From a virus, in IMG/VR virus record IMGVR_UViG_3300043398_000262, positions 1-58,085 of that record: a stretch of 58,085 bases of DNA; one strand, written 5' to 3'. This document shows, piece after piece, positions 41,270 to 49,530 of this stretch. The position numbers and the translations under genes were made by a program. A model generated the notes under the pieces. That model was not told the DNA's origin and did not search any database. It worked only from the letters and a program-made list of their open reading frames with translations. Position 1 is the first letter of the stretch. Every line of letters starts with the position of its first letter.

Positions 41270-43710
41270 CGGTATCTACCCTAGAGGTCTACCCGCCAGA
41301 GGGCACCGTGTATCCAGACGCCAATGGCGTTCCGATTACGGCTGCTGGCGCTGTTGTTGACGTCTCCAAGTACATTTTGGATGCGATTCGATTCGGCTAT
41401 TTGGTGTCTCCAGATGACCCGTTGGACATCTACGAACCTGATGACCGTACGGGTACCAATCCAGACGGCGGGTTCGGAGCCGCGCTTCAAACTCAGGCTG
41501 AGCTGGAGGCATCCGCCATTCCGGCCAGCATCGACGCACTGGAGATACTTGGCTGTCTGGCAGCAGGCGACGGCGGGGGCGGAACAGTTAAGCGCATAGC
41601 AGAAGACTCACTCCCACCAATAGGTTTCACCGGCGCAAGTACCGGCACCTTGACGGCTGGTGACGGCTCCAGATGGGTGTACGTGCCCGATTCTAGAGGC
41701 GTCAACGTGCGGTTCTTTGGCGCTCTAGGGGATGACATTTCGTCTCCTGAGGAAAATGCTTTAGGCATCAACGAAGCGCTATTTTTCGATATGTATTACG
41801 CTAGACAAGGGTGTACCTATATACCCGCAGGTACCTACACTCTAGCTGATACAATCCACATTGGCTATGGCGTAACAGCGAGTAGCTATCGGTCAACCAC
41901 TCTGGAAGGTGACGGGAAAATGTACGCAGGGTCCTCTCCTTTTGGAGGAACTGCGTTGATACCTGTAAACACAGACCGGCCAGTGATTGCGGTACAGGGA
42001 ACCCGAAGCCCCAGAATTAAGAGACTGGCTATACAAGGGCCGAATAGAGATTTCATTATCGTCAATAATCTAGGAAACTTCGACCCAGCTGTTGACGATA
42101 CTGACATAAACGAGTGGCTGGGCCCGTCATTGCACGCTAACGCTAATTCTCGATATGCCCCGTTTGCCGCCATCGCAATAGACCCTTATGCAGGGCCGCG
42201 ACCTGCGGTGTCGTACCCTGACGTAGTGTACCCGGAGTCTTTCGGCGCGGTCGCACAATACGATAAGCTATTCTCTAGCGATGTTTCGATGCAAGACTTG
42301 TTCATCGGCGGGGTTGTAGTCCCGATTGTCGTTCAGCCCTGCGACGCGGATGGTAATGCTGATTTCACGTCAATTCGAGACTGCTCTTTTGAGCAAAACG
42401 TCTACGGATTTGTGAGCGCGGGCAACTCTCAATCGCGAATTTTACAGGCTGATAACTGCATCGCGTCGCAATTTCACACAGGGATTGCTAACGCAGTACA
42501 TGGGCGGCAGATTGGGAAGTTTGGCTCAGAATGGCGAAATTGCCACTTTGGTGCCTGTATACAGTGGATTGACCTACCTAACGGCCCGTATGCCGGACCC
42601 ATGCGGTTTGTCGGCTGTTATGGAGAACAGGTATGGCGCATAGGTAACTATGGCAACGTCAGCGCTTCAAACCAGCCGCTGACGTTTGACAACGTGGATT
42701 TCTCTTTCGATTCACAGGACCCCGTCTCGAACGCGTTGCGAGGCGTTCCTCCTGATGTGCTGTCGGTGTCTCTATCCAGCGTCACGTTCAAAGACGTCAC
42801 CTTCACGCACTATGAGTCAACACTGCTGTTTGACGGAGACGCAAGGTTTTTCACGTTCGAAGGAACTCAAACATACTCTGACCATCCCAGGGCGAATATG
42901 TACGAAAAAATCGCGCATAACTTCACTTGCGATGGGATAATGTTTGCTATTTCGCAGACTATCGACCGGCCGAGCCGGTTCAAGAACAAAATGGCCAAAC
43001 GTTATAATCTTTCAACTGGCGGAGACTTGTTGACTGATGTGGTTTCTGACGTAGCCGTTAGCTCCAGGGCCATAGGCTTTCCTGCTTGGGCTCGCACCGC
43101 AGTAGCCGAGTCGACGCCGGACTACACAGCCGATGCCCCAAGTCCTTGGATTATGGTTCTGGCCAAATCGTCGCTGTCGTTTTCAATGAGCGGGCTGACT
43201 CTTACTGTCACCAGTTGGCCACTCAATACGTATCAGAATTCGCTGGGTGGGATGCCTGGTGATGTTATTTACGATAGCCAGAGTGGCTCTATTTTTTTCG
43301 TGCGTTCCTATAGTGCCGGAACGTTGATTGCTGAGTTGCAGAACAACTACATCGGGACAACCCCCCGCGTAGCTATTTCGCCTACGAGCGGAGATTTCTA
43401 TGTCGGTTTGTCTCGAATTTATTTACCGGGCTCTTACTTGAGCGCAACTTTTTCGGCCTCGACAACTGTGTCTAACGTCGCCAGGGCAGATGGAGTCGGT
43501 ACTAACTTGACGTCGCTGATTTCTGACGGGGACCGTATGTACGCTGGGCTAGGGCATGTGAAACTAGACTTCACATACGTTGACTCTACTAACGTAATCT
43601 CCAGCGTAACCAACGGCTCCCCTGGGTCTTTCGTCATCGGGGCTAACCCAGCCACGACAGGGACTCGCCCTATAGGGTTCTTAGTGAGACAGGCGCCAGC
43701 CAATGTCTAG
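41266..43710 (+). CDS. Tailspike with pectate-lyase-like beta-helix (814 aa)
   Basis: GTG at 41266 overlaps the previous stop. After an N-terminal ~140-residue head-binding region, GVNVRFFGALGDDISSPEENA opens a parallel beta-helix of the pectate lyase 3 type, followed by CTYIPAGTYTLADTIHIG and many further strand repeats to ~residue 620. The C-terminal part (VISSVTNGSPGSFV) is also beta. Such spikes bind and often cleave surface polysaccharide, so this protein probably sets host range. Catalytic residues cannot be assigned from sequence. Confidence 0.85.
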   Translation: MTVSTLEVYPPEGTVYPDANGVPITAAGAVVDVSKYILDAIRFGYLVSPDDPLDIYEPDDRTGTNPDGGFGAALQTQAELEASAIPASIDALEILGCLAAGDGGGGTVKRIAEDSLPPIGFTGASTGTLTAGDGSRWVYVPDSRGVNVRFFGALGDDISSPEENALGINEALFFDMYYARQGCTYIPAGTYTLADTIHIGYGVTASSYRSTTLEGDGKMYAGSSPFGGTALIPVNTDRPVIAVQGTRSPRIKRLAIQGPNRDFIIVNNLGNFDPAVDDTDINEWLGPSLHANANSRYAPFAAIAIDPYAGPRPAVSYPDVVYPESFGAVAQYDKLFSSDVSMQDLFIGGVVVPIVVQPCDADGNADFTSIRDCSFEQNVYGFVSAGNSQSRILQADNCIASQFHTGIANAVHGRQIGKFGSEWRNCHFGACIQWIDLPNGPYAGPMRFVGCYGEQVWRIGNYGNVSASNQPLTFDNVDFSFDSQDPVSNALRGVPPDVLSVSLSSVTFKDVTFTHYESTLLFDGDARFFTFEGTQTYSDHPRANMYEKIAHNFTCDGIMFAISQTIDRPSRFKNKMAKRYNLSTGGDLLTDVVSDVAVSSRAIGFPAWARTAVAESTPDYTADAPSPWIMVLAKSSLSFSMSGLTLTVTSWPLNTYQNSLGGMPGDVIYDSQSGSIFFVRSYSAGTLIAELQNNYIGTTPRVAISPTSGDFYVGLSRIYLPGSYLSATFSASTTVSNVARADGVGTNLTSLISDGDRMYAGLGHVKLDFTYVDSTNVISSVTNGSPGSFVIGANPATTGTRPIGFLVRQAPANV

Positions 43711-44452
43711 TAGACGCGCACGAAGGTCACGAGCAGGGCTAAGAGTTATCCCGAGTTTGCAGAACGCGTTCCGCCGTCTGTTCAGCGCGGGGGATGTCTG
43801 GTTTGATGCAAGCAATGTTACGCCAGACGGCGTGTCCGGCAAAATGTTGTCTATGGTCGACTATATCGATTCGACGCATTTGCTCACGCAGGCCGACACT
43901 ACAAAACAGTACGCTTTACCTTCGGCCAACGCTAATTTCGGAGGCGCCTTGACCGTCACAGGTACTGGGTCGACTTGGCATCGGTCGAATCGCTCGAACG
44001 CTTCTTGGGCTTTTGCCGACAGGGCCGGAACCCTAGTTTGTGTGTTTAGACCTACTTCTGATGCATTGCGAATAATGCTAAGTACAAGCGCCAACACGGC
44101 TGCAGGCGGGCTTGATTTGACGCGGTCCGCTGCCGACTCGCTTCGTTTGCGAGCGGTAGGACCTAGCTCCAGTACAACAACCGGCTGGACGGTAAACACT
44201 GCCACATATGTAAGAACGTCGTTGGGCTCGGCGGCCTGGGAAGTATTCAGAAAATCCGCTTCTGTAGCTAGCGGAACTGGGACACTGTCAACGGATACCG
44301 CCAACGTCAGACCGTTGACGACAGGCGAAGGAACAACCTTTAATTTCGAGGGCGAAATTAGAGCTATTTACGCCTTTCAACGTGTCATCGACGCAGCTGA
44401 CTGGTTGACAGTGCAGCAGTTCATACAAGCTGATACAGGTATCACTCCGTGA
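43703..44452 (+). CDS. Putative second receptor-binding protein, lectin-like (249 aa)
   Basis: Basic N-terminus (SRRARRSRAGLRVIPSLQ) then a beta-sandwich pattern (GTLVCVFRPTSDALRIMLS, FNFEGEIRAIYAFQRVI) of the concanavalin/LamG type, which carries C-terminal receptor domains in many phage spikes. It overlaps both neighbours and may be the tip or a companion of the tailspike. Confidence 0.6.
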   Translation: MSSRRARRSRAGLRVIPSLQNAFRRLFSAGDVWFDASNVTPDGVSGKMLSMVDYIDSTHLLTQADTTKQYALPSANANFGGALTVTGTGSTWHRSNRSNASWAFADRAGTLVCVFRPTSDALRIMLSTSANTAAGGLDLTRSAADSLRLRAVGPSSSTTTGWTVNTATYVRTSLGSAAWEVFRKSASVASGTGTLSTDTANVRPLTTGEGTTFNFEGEIRAIYAFQRVIDAADWLTVQQFIQADTGITP

Positions 44453-45132
44453 CGAAATCTGTACACGCCTTATTCGTCCATGGTATTGGCCAACAAGACT
44501 CCAAGTTTGCTGACCAAGCACAGAAGCGTCTGGCGGCAGCTCTGAGCCCCCGTGGCGTCACGCTGTATGGGCGCAGTGTTCATTGGGCTCCGCTGCTTGA
44601 TACCGTTGAGGCCAAGGCGCTGCGACAAACCAAGCGGCTGGGGGCGCACGGCAAGCTGATGCAGCGTGTGACAATGGGCACGCTGGCGGACGCACTCAGC
44701 TATAGACACCACCAGGTCGGCATCAACTATTTGATGGACTACGAAACCAAGCAACTGCGTGCTGACGAGATTCATATCTTCGGACATTCGCTGGGCTGTT
44801 TGCTGGTCGCCGACTATCTAAGAAGCCGCACAGGGGTCAAAGTTGCCCATCTGTATACAATGGGTTGCAACCTCCAGCTGTTCTTCCTGGGCGCCGAGGA
44901 CCAGTTCGACTGCCCGCAACAGCTCAAAGCAACCGGCAAGTGGACGAATCTGTTCAGTCCCAACGACGCAATCGGCTTTCCACTACGGGCCTGGCTGCCC
45001 CAAGTCCGAGACGTCGAAGTGTCTGTAGGCAACATCTTCACAAAGTGGTGGGGCGCAGCACATGGGGCCTACTGGGGCGACAAGCGGCTTTGGTCTGATA
45101 CCATACCAGGACTGTTGCTAGGGGAAACATGA
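44449..45132 (+). CDS. Alpha/beta hydrolase, lipase-like (227 aa)
   Basis: A GTG start overlaps the previous stop. Oxyanion loop VHGIGQQ at ~9-16 and nucleophile elbow G-H-S114-L-G (IFGHSLGC) define a serine hydrolase; D173 (SPND) and H205 (AAHG) fit the rest of the triad. No signal peptide or transmembrane helix. It sits between receptor-binding and lysis genes, so it may attack lipids during lysis or act on an esterified surface polymer as part of the tail. Confidence 0.8.
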   Translation: MTKSVHALFVHGIGQQDSKFADQAQKRLAAALSPRGVTLYGRSVHWAPLLDTVEAKALRQTKRLGAHGKLMQRVTMGTLADALSYRHHQVGINYLMDYETKQLRADEIHIFGHSLGCLLVADYLRSRTGVKVAHLYTMGCNLQLFFLGAEDQFDCPQQLKATGKWTNLFSPNDAIGFPLRAWLPQVRDVEVSVGNIFTKWWGAAHGAYWGDKRLWSDTIPGLLLGET

Positions 45133-45138
45133 CAGTTT

Positions 45139-45579
45139 ATGGTCATGCCGCCCACTGACCGTAGCATCCTAATCAGTCTAGCCAAAATCGGCGAGCGGCA
45201 AGAGTCGTTGGCCAAAGCCATGGAGGCTAGAGACGACCACAACGCCGAGCGTTACGAGTCCCTGGTGGCTCGACTGGATGAAAGGCACGAGACGCTGCTC
45301 CAGCGCCTAGAGGCCCAAGAAGAGGCCTTCTTGGAGCGTCTAGAGGCGGCCAAGGGCCGAGTGACCGACAGCATCCGTGCTGAGATGTCTTCAATGCTTG
45401 AGCCGCTGAGTCGCCGAGTCGCTGACCTGGACAAGGCGCGTACCAAACTGGTGGCCATGGGTAGCGGTGCAGGCATGCTTGCTACTGTAGCAGCCTGGGT
45501 AATCGACCACTTCCTGAAGATTCTGCCGGTCATAATCCTGTGCGGGCTGGGCGCTGCGCGTTGGCTTCTTTCCGGTTGA
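45139..45579 (+). CDS. Holin-like membrane protein with coiled coil (146 aa)
   Basis: A long heptad stretch (~15-105: SLAKAMEARDDHNAERYESL and LQRLEAQEEAFLERLEAA) then two C-terminal hydrophobic segments (GSGAGMLATVAAWVIDHFL and ILPVIILCGLGAARWLL). This design is common in phage holins of the XhlA-like or class II type. Located in the lysis cassette just before the endolysin, it would form the pore or regulate it. Confidence 0.6.
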   Translation: MVMPPTDRSILISLAKIGERQESLAKAMEARDDHNAERYESLVARLDERHETLLQRLEAQEEAFLERLEAAKGRVTDSIRAEMSSMLEPLSRRVADLDKARTKLVAMGSGAGMLATVAAWVIDHFLKILPVIILCGLGAARWLLSG

Positions 45580-45722
45580 CGCACTGCGTCGCTCTGGGTA
45601 TTCTCGGGCTGTTCAGTTATGGGCCCATCGCAGGGCGAAAGAGGCTGGGGCAATGGTGCTCTGGCCTCTTCCTTTTTTGCTTCGTCTGTTATACCGTTAC
45701 TGGGTGGCATTCAAAAATCTAA
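45576..45722 (+). CDS. Possible overlapping small membrane protein (48 aa)
   Basis: A TTG at 45576 overlaps the holin-like stop (TTGA); the product has two hydrophobic segments (CVALGILGLFSYGPIAG and WCSGLFLFCFVCYTVTGW). It overlaps the next gene by 70 bases in another frame, as lysis genes (for example Rz1-like or holin partners) sometimes do. Tentative. Confidence 0.35.
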   Translation: MTHCVALGILGLFSYGPIAGRKRLGQWCSGLFLFCFVCYTVTGWHSKI

Positions 45723-46171
45723 GCGCCCAGGTGGCCGAAGAGTTTGGCGAGTTTACTGAAAACGCTTTCAGCTTGCACCAGGAGCTTCTGCTTCGGCGCA
45801 AGCAAGCGCTGGCCCTAGATAGGCAGGCAGGGCTGGTACCGGAGCCCAGTAAGCGTACGAAGCCGCCCGAAACAGCCGACCAGGCCGAGAAGCGTCGCGA
45901 GTATAACCGGGCCTGGATGCGTATGCAGCGAGGCAAGGAGAAGGCTAATCGTCCTGCCGTGTCACCTTCCGAGACTGCCAGGCGTGCCGCCAAGAAGCTG
46001 CCCCACAGGCTTACGCCTGACCAGCGTCGTCTGGTGTTGAACCTGGAGGTTCCGGCCAGCGCCGTGGCTAAAAAACTGAAACTGGCCGAGTCGACGGTAT
46101 TTTACCACCGGCGGCGAGCCGCCCAGGGTGTACAGCCTTGGGCCAGGAAACCCGTCCTAGGAGCAAAGTAG
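45653..46171 (+). CDS. Membrane-anchored coiled-coil / helix-turn-helix protein (172 aa)
   Basis: Hydrophobic N-terminus (LWPLPFLLRLLYRYWVAF), a helical middle (EEFGEFTENAFSLHQELLLRR), and C-terminal basic helices with a helix-turn-helix (RRLVLNLEVPASAVAKKLKLAESTV in short parts, then YHRRRAA). The first part resembles a small inner-membrane spanin; the last resembles a resolvase-type DNA-binding domain. Neither is certain. It precedes the endolysin gene in the lysis cassette. Confidence 0.5.
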   Translation: MVLWPLPFLLRLLYRYWVAFKNLSAQVAEEFGEFTENAFSLHQELLLRRKQALALDRQAGLVPEPSKRTKPPETADQAEKRREYNRAWMRMQRGKEKANRPAVSPSETARRAAKKLPHRLTPDQRRLVLNLEVPASAVAKKLKLAESTVFYHRRRAAQGVQPWARKPVLGAK

Positions 46172-46175
46172 TCGT

Positions 46176-46613
46176 ATGGTGAACGGCGATTCAGATACCC
46201 CCAGCTGGCTGGCCCGCGCCAGACGCGAACTAGGCGTGCGTGAAGGTAAGGACGATACACGTATTCTGCAGTACCACCAATGCACAGGGCTCAAAGCCCG
46301 CAGCTCAAAGGTCCCTTGGTGCGCCAGTTATGTGTGTTTTTGCTTGGAGCAAGAAGGCGTCAAGTCGACGCGTTCAGCGGCTGCCGCCAGCTACAAGATG
46401 TTCGGCAAAGAGTCCGAAGTACGTCCAGGGGCGATTATCGTATTTGGGCCCAAAGACTTAGACTCCGGACACACAGGCCACGTCGGGTTCGTTAACGCGA
46501 CCCCTAAAGGTCTATATGTACAAGTCGTCTCGGGGAATCAAAATAATAGAGTGACCCTTAAAAACTATAGAATATCTGATGCCGTTGCAATTCGTTGGCC
46601 GGAGTTTCCTTAG
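46176..46613 (+). CDS. Endolysin, CHAP/NlpC-like cysteine peptidase (145 aa)
   Basis: AGGAG precedes the ATG. The sequence follows the TIGR02594-type plan: WLARARRELGVREG, then VPWC49ASYVCFCLE with the nucleophile, GAIIVFG, then TGH102VGFV and an ASN-like position (SGN121). These form the Cys-His-Asn active site of peptidoglycan amidase/endopeptidases. Without a signal peptide, it depends on a holin. Gene order holin-like, endolysin supports this. Confidence 0.85.
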   Translation: MVNGDSDTPSWLARARRELGVREGKDDTRILQYHQCTGLKARSSKVPWCASYVCFCLEQEGVKSTRSAAAASYKMFGKESEVRPGAIIVFGPKDLDSGHTGHVGFVNATPKGLYVQVVSGNQNNRVTLKNYRISDAVAIRWPEFP

Positions 46614-47566
46614 TGGCACAAGTCTACTTAGTGACCTGTTTACCGACCGGTAAACGTTATGTCGGGTTCACTTCGCGGTGCTTTAAGGAACGCTGGGCGC
46701 GGCACAAGCTAGATGCCAAGAAAGGTTCTGGCTATCTGTTGCATCGCGCCATACGCAAGCACGGCGAGGCGAACTTCACAGTTCGTTTGCTGCTTGAGTG
46801 CACAGAATCTGATTTGGCTCTAAAGATGGAGAAGTTATGCATTTCTGAGCTAGATAGCCTTGCGCCTTCAGGACTGAATTTAGCTTCTGGCGGTCAGCGC
46901 CCTGAATGGCACCCTAGCTCTAGAGCAAAAATAGGGGCCAGGACTAAAGCCAACTGGCGCAAGACTTCATACAGGAATAAAATCCTGGCAGCTAGAGCGA
47001 CTCCAGAGGATAGGGGTCGCGCCAGAGCCGCGAATTTGGCGGCGCAGGGCAACCCTGAACTACGAAAACGAATCGCGGAAAAGCTGAAGGCGCTATCAGC
47101 CACTCCTGAAGTGCGTGAACGCCTTAGTAAGCAAGCCACAATGGCCTGGGCGTCTGCTGTCTACAAAACCCGGCAGGCGGAAGGTTTGCGCAAACACTAC
47201 GCCGACCCTGCGATTCGCCTGGCCGCATCGATTAGAGCAAAGCAGGCTTGCACCTCTACGCTTCGGCAAAAACTGTCAGAAAGTCACGGAGTCTCCGCTG
47301 CAACCAGAGAAGCTATAGTTGCCCAATTAGCAGATGGCGCCAAGCCGCAAGTCGTAGCAAAGGCTCTAGATATTTCACCCGGTGTGGTCTTGAGATGGGG
47401 TCGAGAGTACGGCGTTTACCCACCTGCTAAACCGCGGCGTAACCTACGCCCAAGTATAGAGACGCTGCTCTCTGAAGGCCTCAAGCAAGCCGAAGTATGC
47501 AGGAAACTATCTGTAGCCCCTGGCTACGTATCTAGAGTGGCAGCAGCCATGAGAGGGGCACCATGA
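46613..47566 (+). CDS. GIY-YIG homing endonuclease with two C-terminal helix-turn-helix motifs
   Basis: 317 aa from GTG 46613, which overlaps the endolysin stop (a TTG 18 bases upstream is less likely). Nuclease VYLVTCLPTGKRYVGFT...RCFKERW. A lysine/alanine-rich middle (SPLKALSATPEVRERLSKQ-like) corresponds to NUMOD-type binding. At ~255-280 and ~290-315 two resolvase-like HTH units (VAQLADGAKPQVVAKALDI, LLSEGLKQAEVCRKLSVA) occur. It adjoins the endolysin, the likely homing neighbour. Confidence 0.88.
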   Translation: MAQVYLVTCLPTGKRYVGFTSRCFKERWARHKLDAKKGSGYLLHRAIRKHGEANFTVRLLLECTESDLALKMEKLCISELDSLAPSGLNLASGGQRPEWHPSSRAKIGARTKANWRKTSYRNKILAARATPEDRGRARAANLAAQGNPELRKRIAEKLKALSATPEVRERLSKQATMAWASAVYKTRQAEGLRKHYADPAIRLAASIRAKQACTSTLRQKLSESHGVSAATREAIVAQLADGAKPQVVAKALDISPGVVLRWGREYGVYPPAKPRRNLRPSIETLLSEGLKQAEVCRKLSVAPGYVSRVAAAMRGAP

Positions 47567-47760
47567 GGGCCAGCGACAGTGCGGACTATTTGGTTGCGGC
47601 CATTGAGGCTGACTTGCCGACGCTGCATTGGAGCACTGAGCGCAAGCAGCTGGTAGAAGCCAGCTACAAGCGCTACTTGGTCCAGGCCGTGACGTCGGGG
47701 CTGGTGGGCGAAGAGCTGGCTATCCGGCTGAGCGCTTACCGCGCTGCTATCGGCTACTAG
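47563..47760 (+). CDS. Unknown small protein (65 aa), last rightward gene
   Basis: ATGA overlap with the endonuclease gene. Helical (DYLVAAIEADLPTLHW, GEELAIRLSAYRAAIGY). Its TAG (47758-47760) overlaps the TAG of the convergent gene on the other strand (47757-47759), marking the meeting point of the two arms. Function unknown. Confidence 0.5.
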   Translation: MRASDSADYLVAAIEADLPTLHWSTERKQLVEASYKRYLVQAVTSGLVGEELAIRLSAYRAAIGY

Positions 47761-47927
47761 GAGCGAGACTTCGGCTTGCGGCTCTTGCGGCAAGCTCTGT
47801 TCTCGGCCCGTAGCTCAGTGACAAACGCCTCCAGCTCAGCTGGGTCGATGTTGTAGCATTCGGCTGTCATCTCGATTGAGGCGCCGCCGCTGATGACATC
47901 GTTTGCCGCTTCGTACATCTTTGCCAT
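47757..47927 (-). CDS. Unknown small protein (56 aa)
   Basis: GGAGAG before the ATG at 47927. Helical and acidic N-terminus (YEAANDVISGGASIEM), Lys/Arg-rich C-terminus (RKSRKPKSRS). A clear promoter (TTGCCA-18-TATATT) lies at 47959-47988. Last gene of the minus arm at the convergence point. Confidence 0.55.
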   Translation of the reverse strand: MAKMYEAANDVISGGASIEMTAECYNIDPAELEAFVTELRAENRACRKSRKPKSRS

Positions 47928-47958
47928 GTTGCTCTCCGGGCTCGTTGCTGACTTGATA

Positions 47959-47988
47959 AATATACGTCAACGCCCTGGATGCTGGCAA
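47959..47988 (-). promoter_or_regulatory. Promoter upstream of the gene at 47757-47927
   Basis: Minus-strand TTGCCA (47988-47983) and TATATT (47964-47959) are separated by 18 bases; both are 5 of 6 matches to the sigma-70 consensus. Leader of ~31 bases with a Shine-Dalgarno. Confidence 0.5.
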
Positions 47989-48001
47989 GCGTTATCGGAC
48001 G

Positions 48002-48187
48002 CTAACGACGCCAGCCAAGTTTCTCTACAGCCTCTTCGGCCGATAGCGCCACCATTAGCATCTTGTCCGGACCGAAGTGCACACAGCACACGTCGTCGGA
48101 CTCGGGCTGAATCATGAACACCTGGGTAGCATCCACATAGACGAACTCATCTGGGATAGTACGCGGGAGCTTGACAAACTTGCTCAT
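48002..48187 (-). CDS. Unknown small protein (61 aa)
   Basis: AGGAG precedes the ATG (48187). Predicted beta-alpha fold (FVYVDATQVFMIQPESDDVCCVH in parts, VALSAEEAVEKLGW). No known family. First gene downstream of a frameshifted gene. Confidence 0.55.
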   Translation of the reverse strand: MSKFVKLPRTIPDEFVYVDATQVFMIQPESDDVCCVHFGPDKMLMVALSAEEAVEKLGWRR

Positions 48188-48196
48188 CTGATTCTC

Positions 48197-48398
48197 CTAG
48201 TTGCGCTGCTTCAGGTCATCGACATTTTCTAGGTAAGCTTCGCGGACGTCCACTAGGAATTCATCGCGGTACCTGGCGAACAGACCAGCGTCCATGTTGC
48301 CGATACACAGCAAGTCTCCCTGGGCTTCGTACGTAAAGGGCACGTCGAACGATGCACCCAGACTCAATCATCAAGTCGACGTACGAATAACTGCCCAT
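48197..48398 (-). pseudogene. Small gene with a +1 frameshift (66 aa if repaired)
   Basis: A reading frame starts at ATG 48398 (TAATG overlap with the RusA gene) and reads MGSYSYVDLMIES, then must shift by one base to continue GASFDVPFTYEAQGDLLCIG ... LENVDDLKQRN to a TAG at 48199-48197. The shift falls at GGG (48359-48357). Both halves are protein-like and the spacing to neighbours is normal. It is a one-base sequencing error, a real mutation or a programmed +1 frameshift. Without the shift the frame ends at residue 45. Confidence 0.6.
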
Positions 48399-48901
48399 TA
48401 TTTCGACTTCCTTTTGCGTGCCTGCTTGATTGTACGTGGCCTGCGGCGCGCCGTCACTGCCTTTTTGCGACCTGATTTGGCTTGGCGCTTCTCCATTTTG
48501 CGTTCGTGCGCCAGACGGTATTTCTCGGCTTCCTTGGGTGTGAGCTCCTGGAGCACTTCGACGGTGATACGCGTCCGTGGAGACGCCTTGTCATAGTGAC
48601 GAGTTGCCTCCATCTCGGTGACCATAACGTCGTCAAAGAAGGCGGCTCCGTTCAACCCATCGAGGGCCGCCTTGCAATAGTTATCCACGTCGCCAAATCT
48701 ACGCGAACCGCAGAAGAATGCCATCGTGACTCGATACACGGCAGCCATCGGCCAACCGTCTTCTCTAGCCTGGGAACACGCTTCGTTGATGCGCATCTCC
48801 TGGTCTATGGTCTTCTGTGGTGTGAATACACGTCCACCCCTACCTAGGCGTGGTCTCTGTTTGACTGCTGGCTCCCCAGCTACTACGAAGCTTAGTCTCA
48901 T
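48398..48901 (-). CDS. rusA: RusA-type Holliday junction resolvase
   Basis: 167 aa. RusA acidic and basic residues are in register: D71, D73 and N74 with K77 (GDVDNYCKAALDGLNGAAFFDD), D81 and D90/D91. It would cut four-way DNA junctions symmetrically before packaging. The C-terminal tail is unusually basic (KRQAKSGRKKAVTARRR). Overlaps the next gene by ATGA and the previous by TAATG. A long basic C-terminus is additional to the core RusA fold. Confidence 0.92.
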   Translation of the reverse strand: MRLSFVVAGEPAVKQRPRLGRGGRVFTPQKTIDQEMRINEACSQAREDGWPMAAVYRVTMAFFCGSRRFGDVDNYCKAALDGLNGAAFFDDVMVTEMEATRHYDKASPRTRITVEVLQELTPKEAEKYRLAHERKMEKRQAKSGRKKAVTARRRPRTIKQARKRKSK

Positions 48902-49530
48902 ACGCGGCCACCAACGATTTCATAGACACTGCTTGTCGACAACTCAACCCAGGACGCTACGTCAGCGACTGTGGCGCCTAGAGCTCGCAACATTCGCACC
49001 GTTTCAGCGTGTCTTGTCATCTTGTTGCGCTTCTGTCGTTTGCCAACGTCCCCCTGAATTTCGTTAGGGTTAGCAAAGCTGCCGTGCAAAGCTACAGCCG
49101 CCCTGTCGTAGGCTGCCGCTGCGTCCTCCTTTGTCGGGAAGTGCCCCAGCGCGTATTTGACCTTGTTGAATTGAATCTGGGCTATCCAGCTGTTGCACTT
49201 GGCGGACCAATGCACCCCTTTGATTCCTGACTTGCTGGACAGGTATGCAGGCTTGTTGCAATTGTTCCCTGTCCTATCACTGACGCGTAGATTCTCTCTG
49301 CGGTTGTCTAGGCCATCACCGTTGATGTGGTCAATTTCCACCTTGGGGTCAGTCACTCCTAGTACCACTCTGTGCAGTCTGGCAGGTTTCCCAAACATCC
49401 TGCCGCACATGGCGTATCGAGTTCGCATCCCGGGACGCGCCCAAGAGCACCAAGTGAAGTCTTTGACTTGCTCGAAAACGTCATCATCCACCAGGGCCAC
49501 ACGTCCGCAAGATAGCTTTAGCTCTTTCAC
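48898..49530 (-). CDS. HNH homing endonuclease with AP2 and HTH (210 aa)
   Basis: HNH core LHRVVLGVTDPKVEIDHING...NRRENLRV, then an AP2-like module (SGIKGVHWSAKCNSWIAQI). The C-terminal 30 residues (MLRALGATVADVASWVELSTS in part) form an extra HTH not seen in its paralogues at 25847 and 53695. It overlaps the polymerase start by four bases (ATGA), so it appears inserted between polymerase and RusA genes. Confidence 0.9.
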   Translation of the reverse strand: MKELKLSCGRVALVDDDVFEQVKDFTWCSWARPGMRTRYAMCGRMFGKPARLHRVVLGVTDPKVEIDHINGDGLDNRRENLRVSDRTGNNCNKPAYLSSKSGIKGVHWSAKCNSWIAQIQFNKVKYALGHFPTKEDAAAAYDRAAVALHGSFANPNEIQGDVGKRQKRNKMTRHAETVRMLRALGATVADVASWVELSTSSVYEIVGGRV

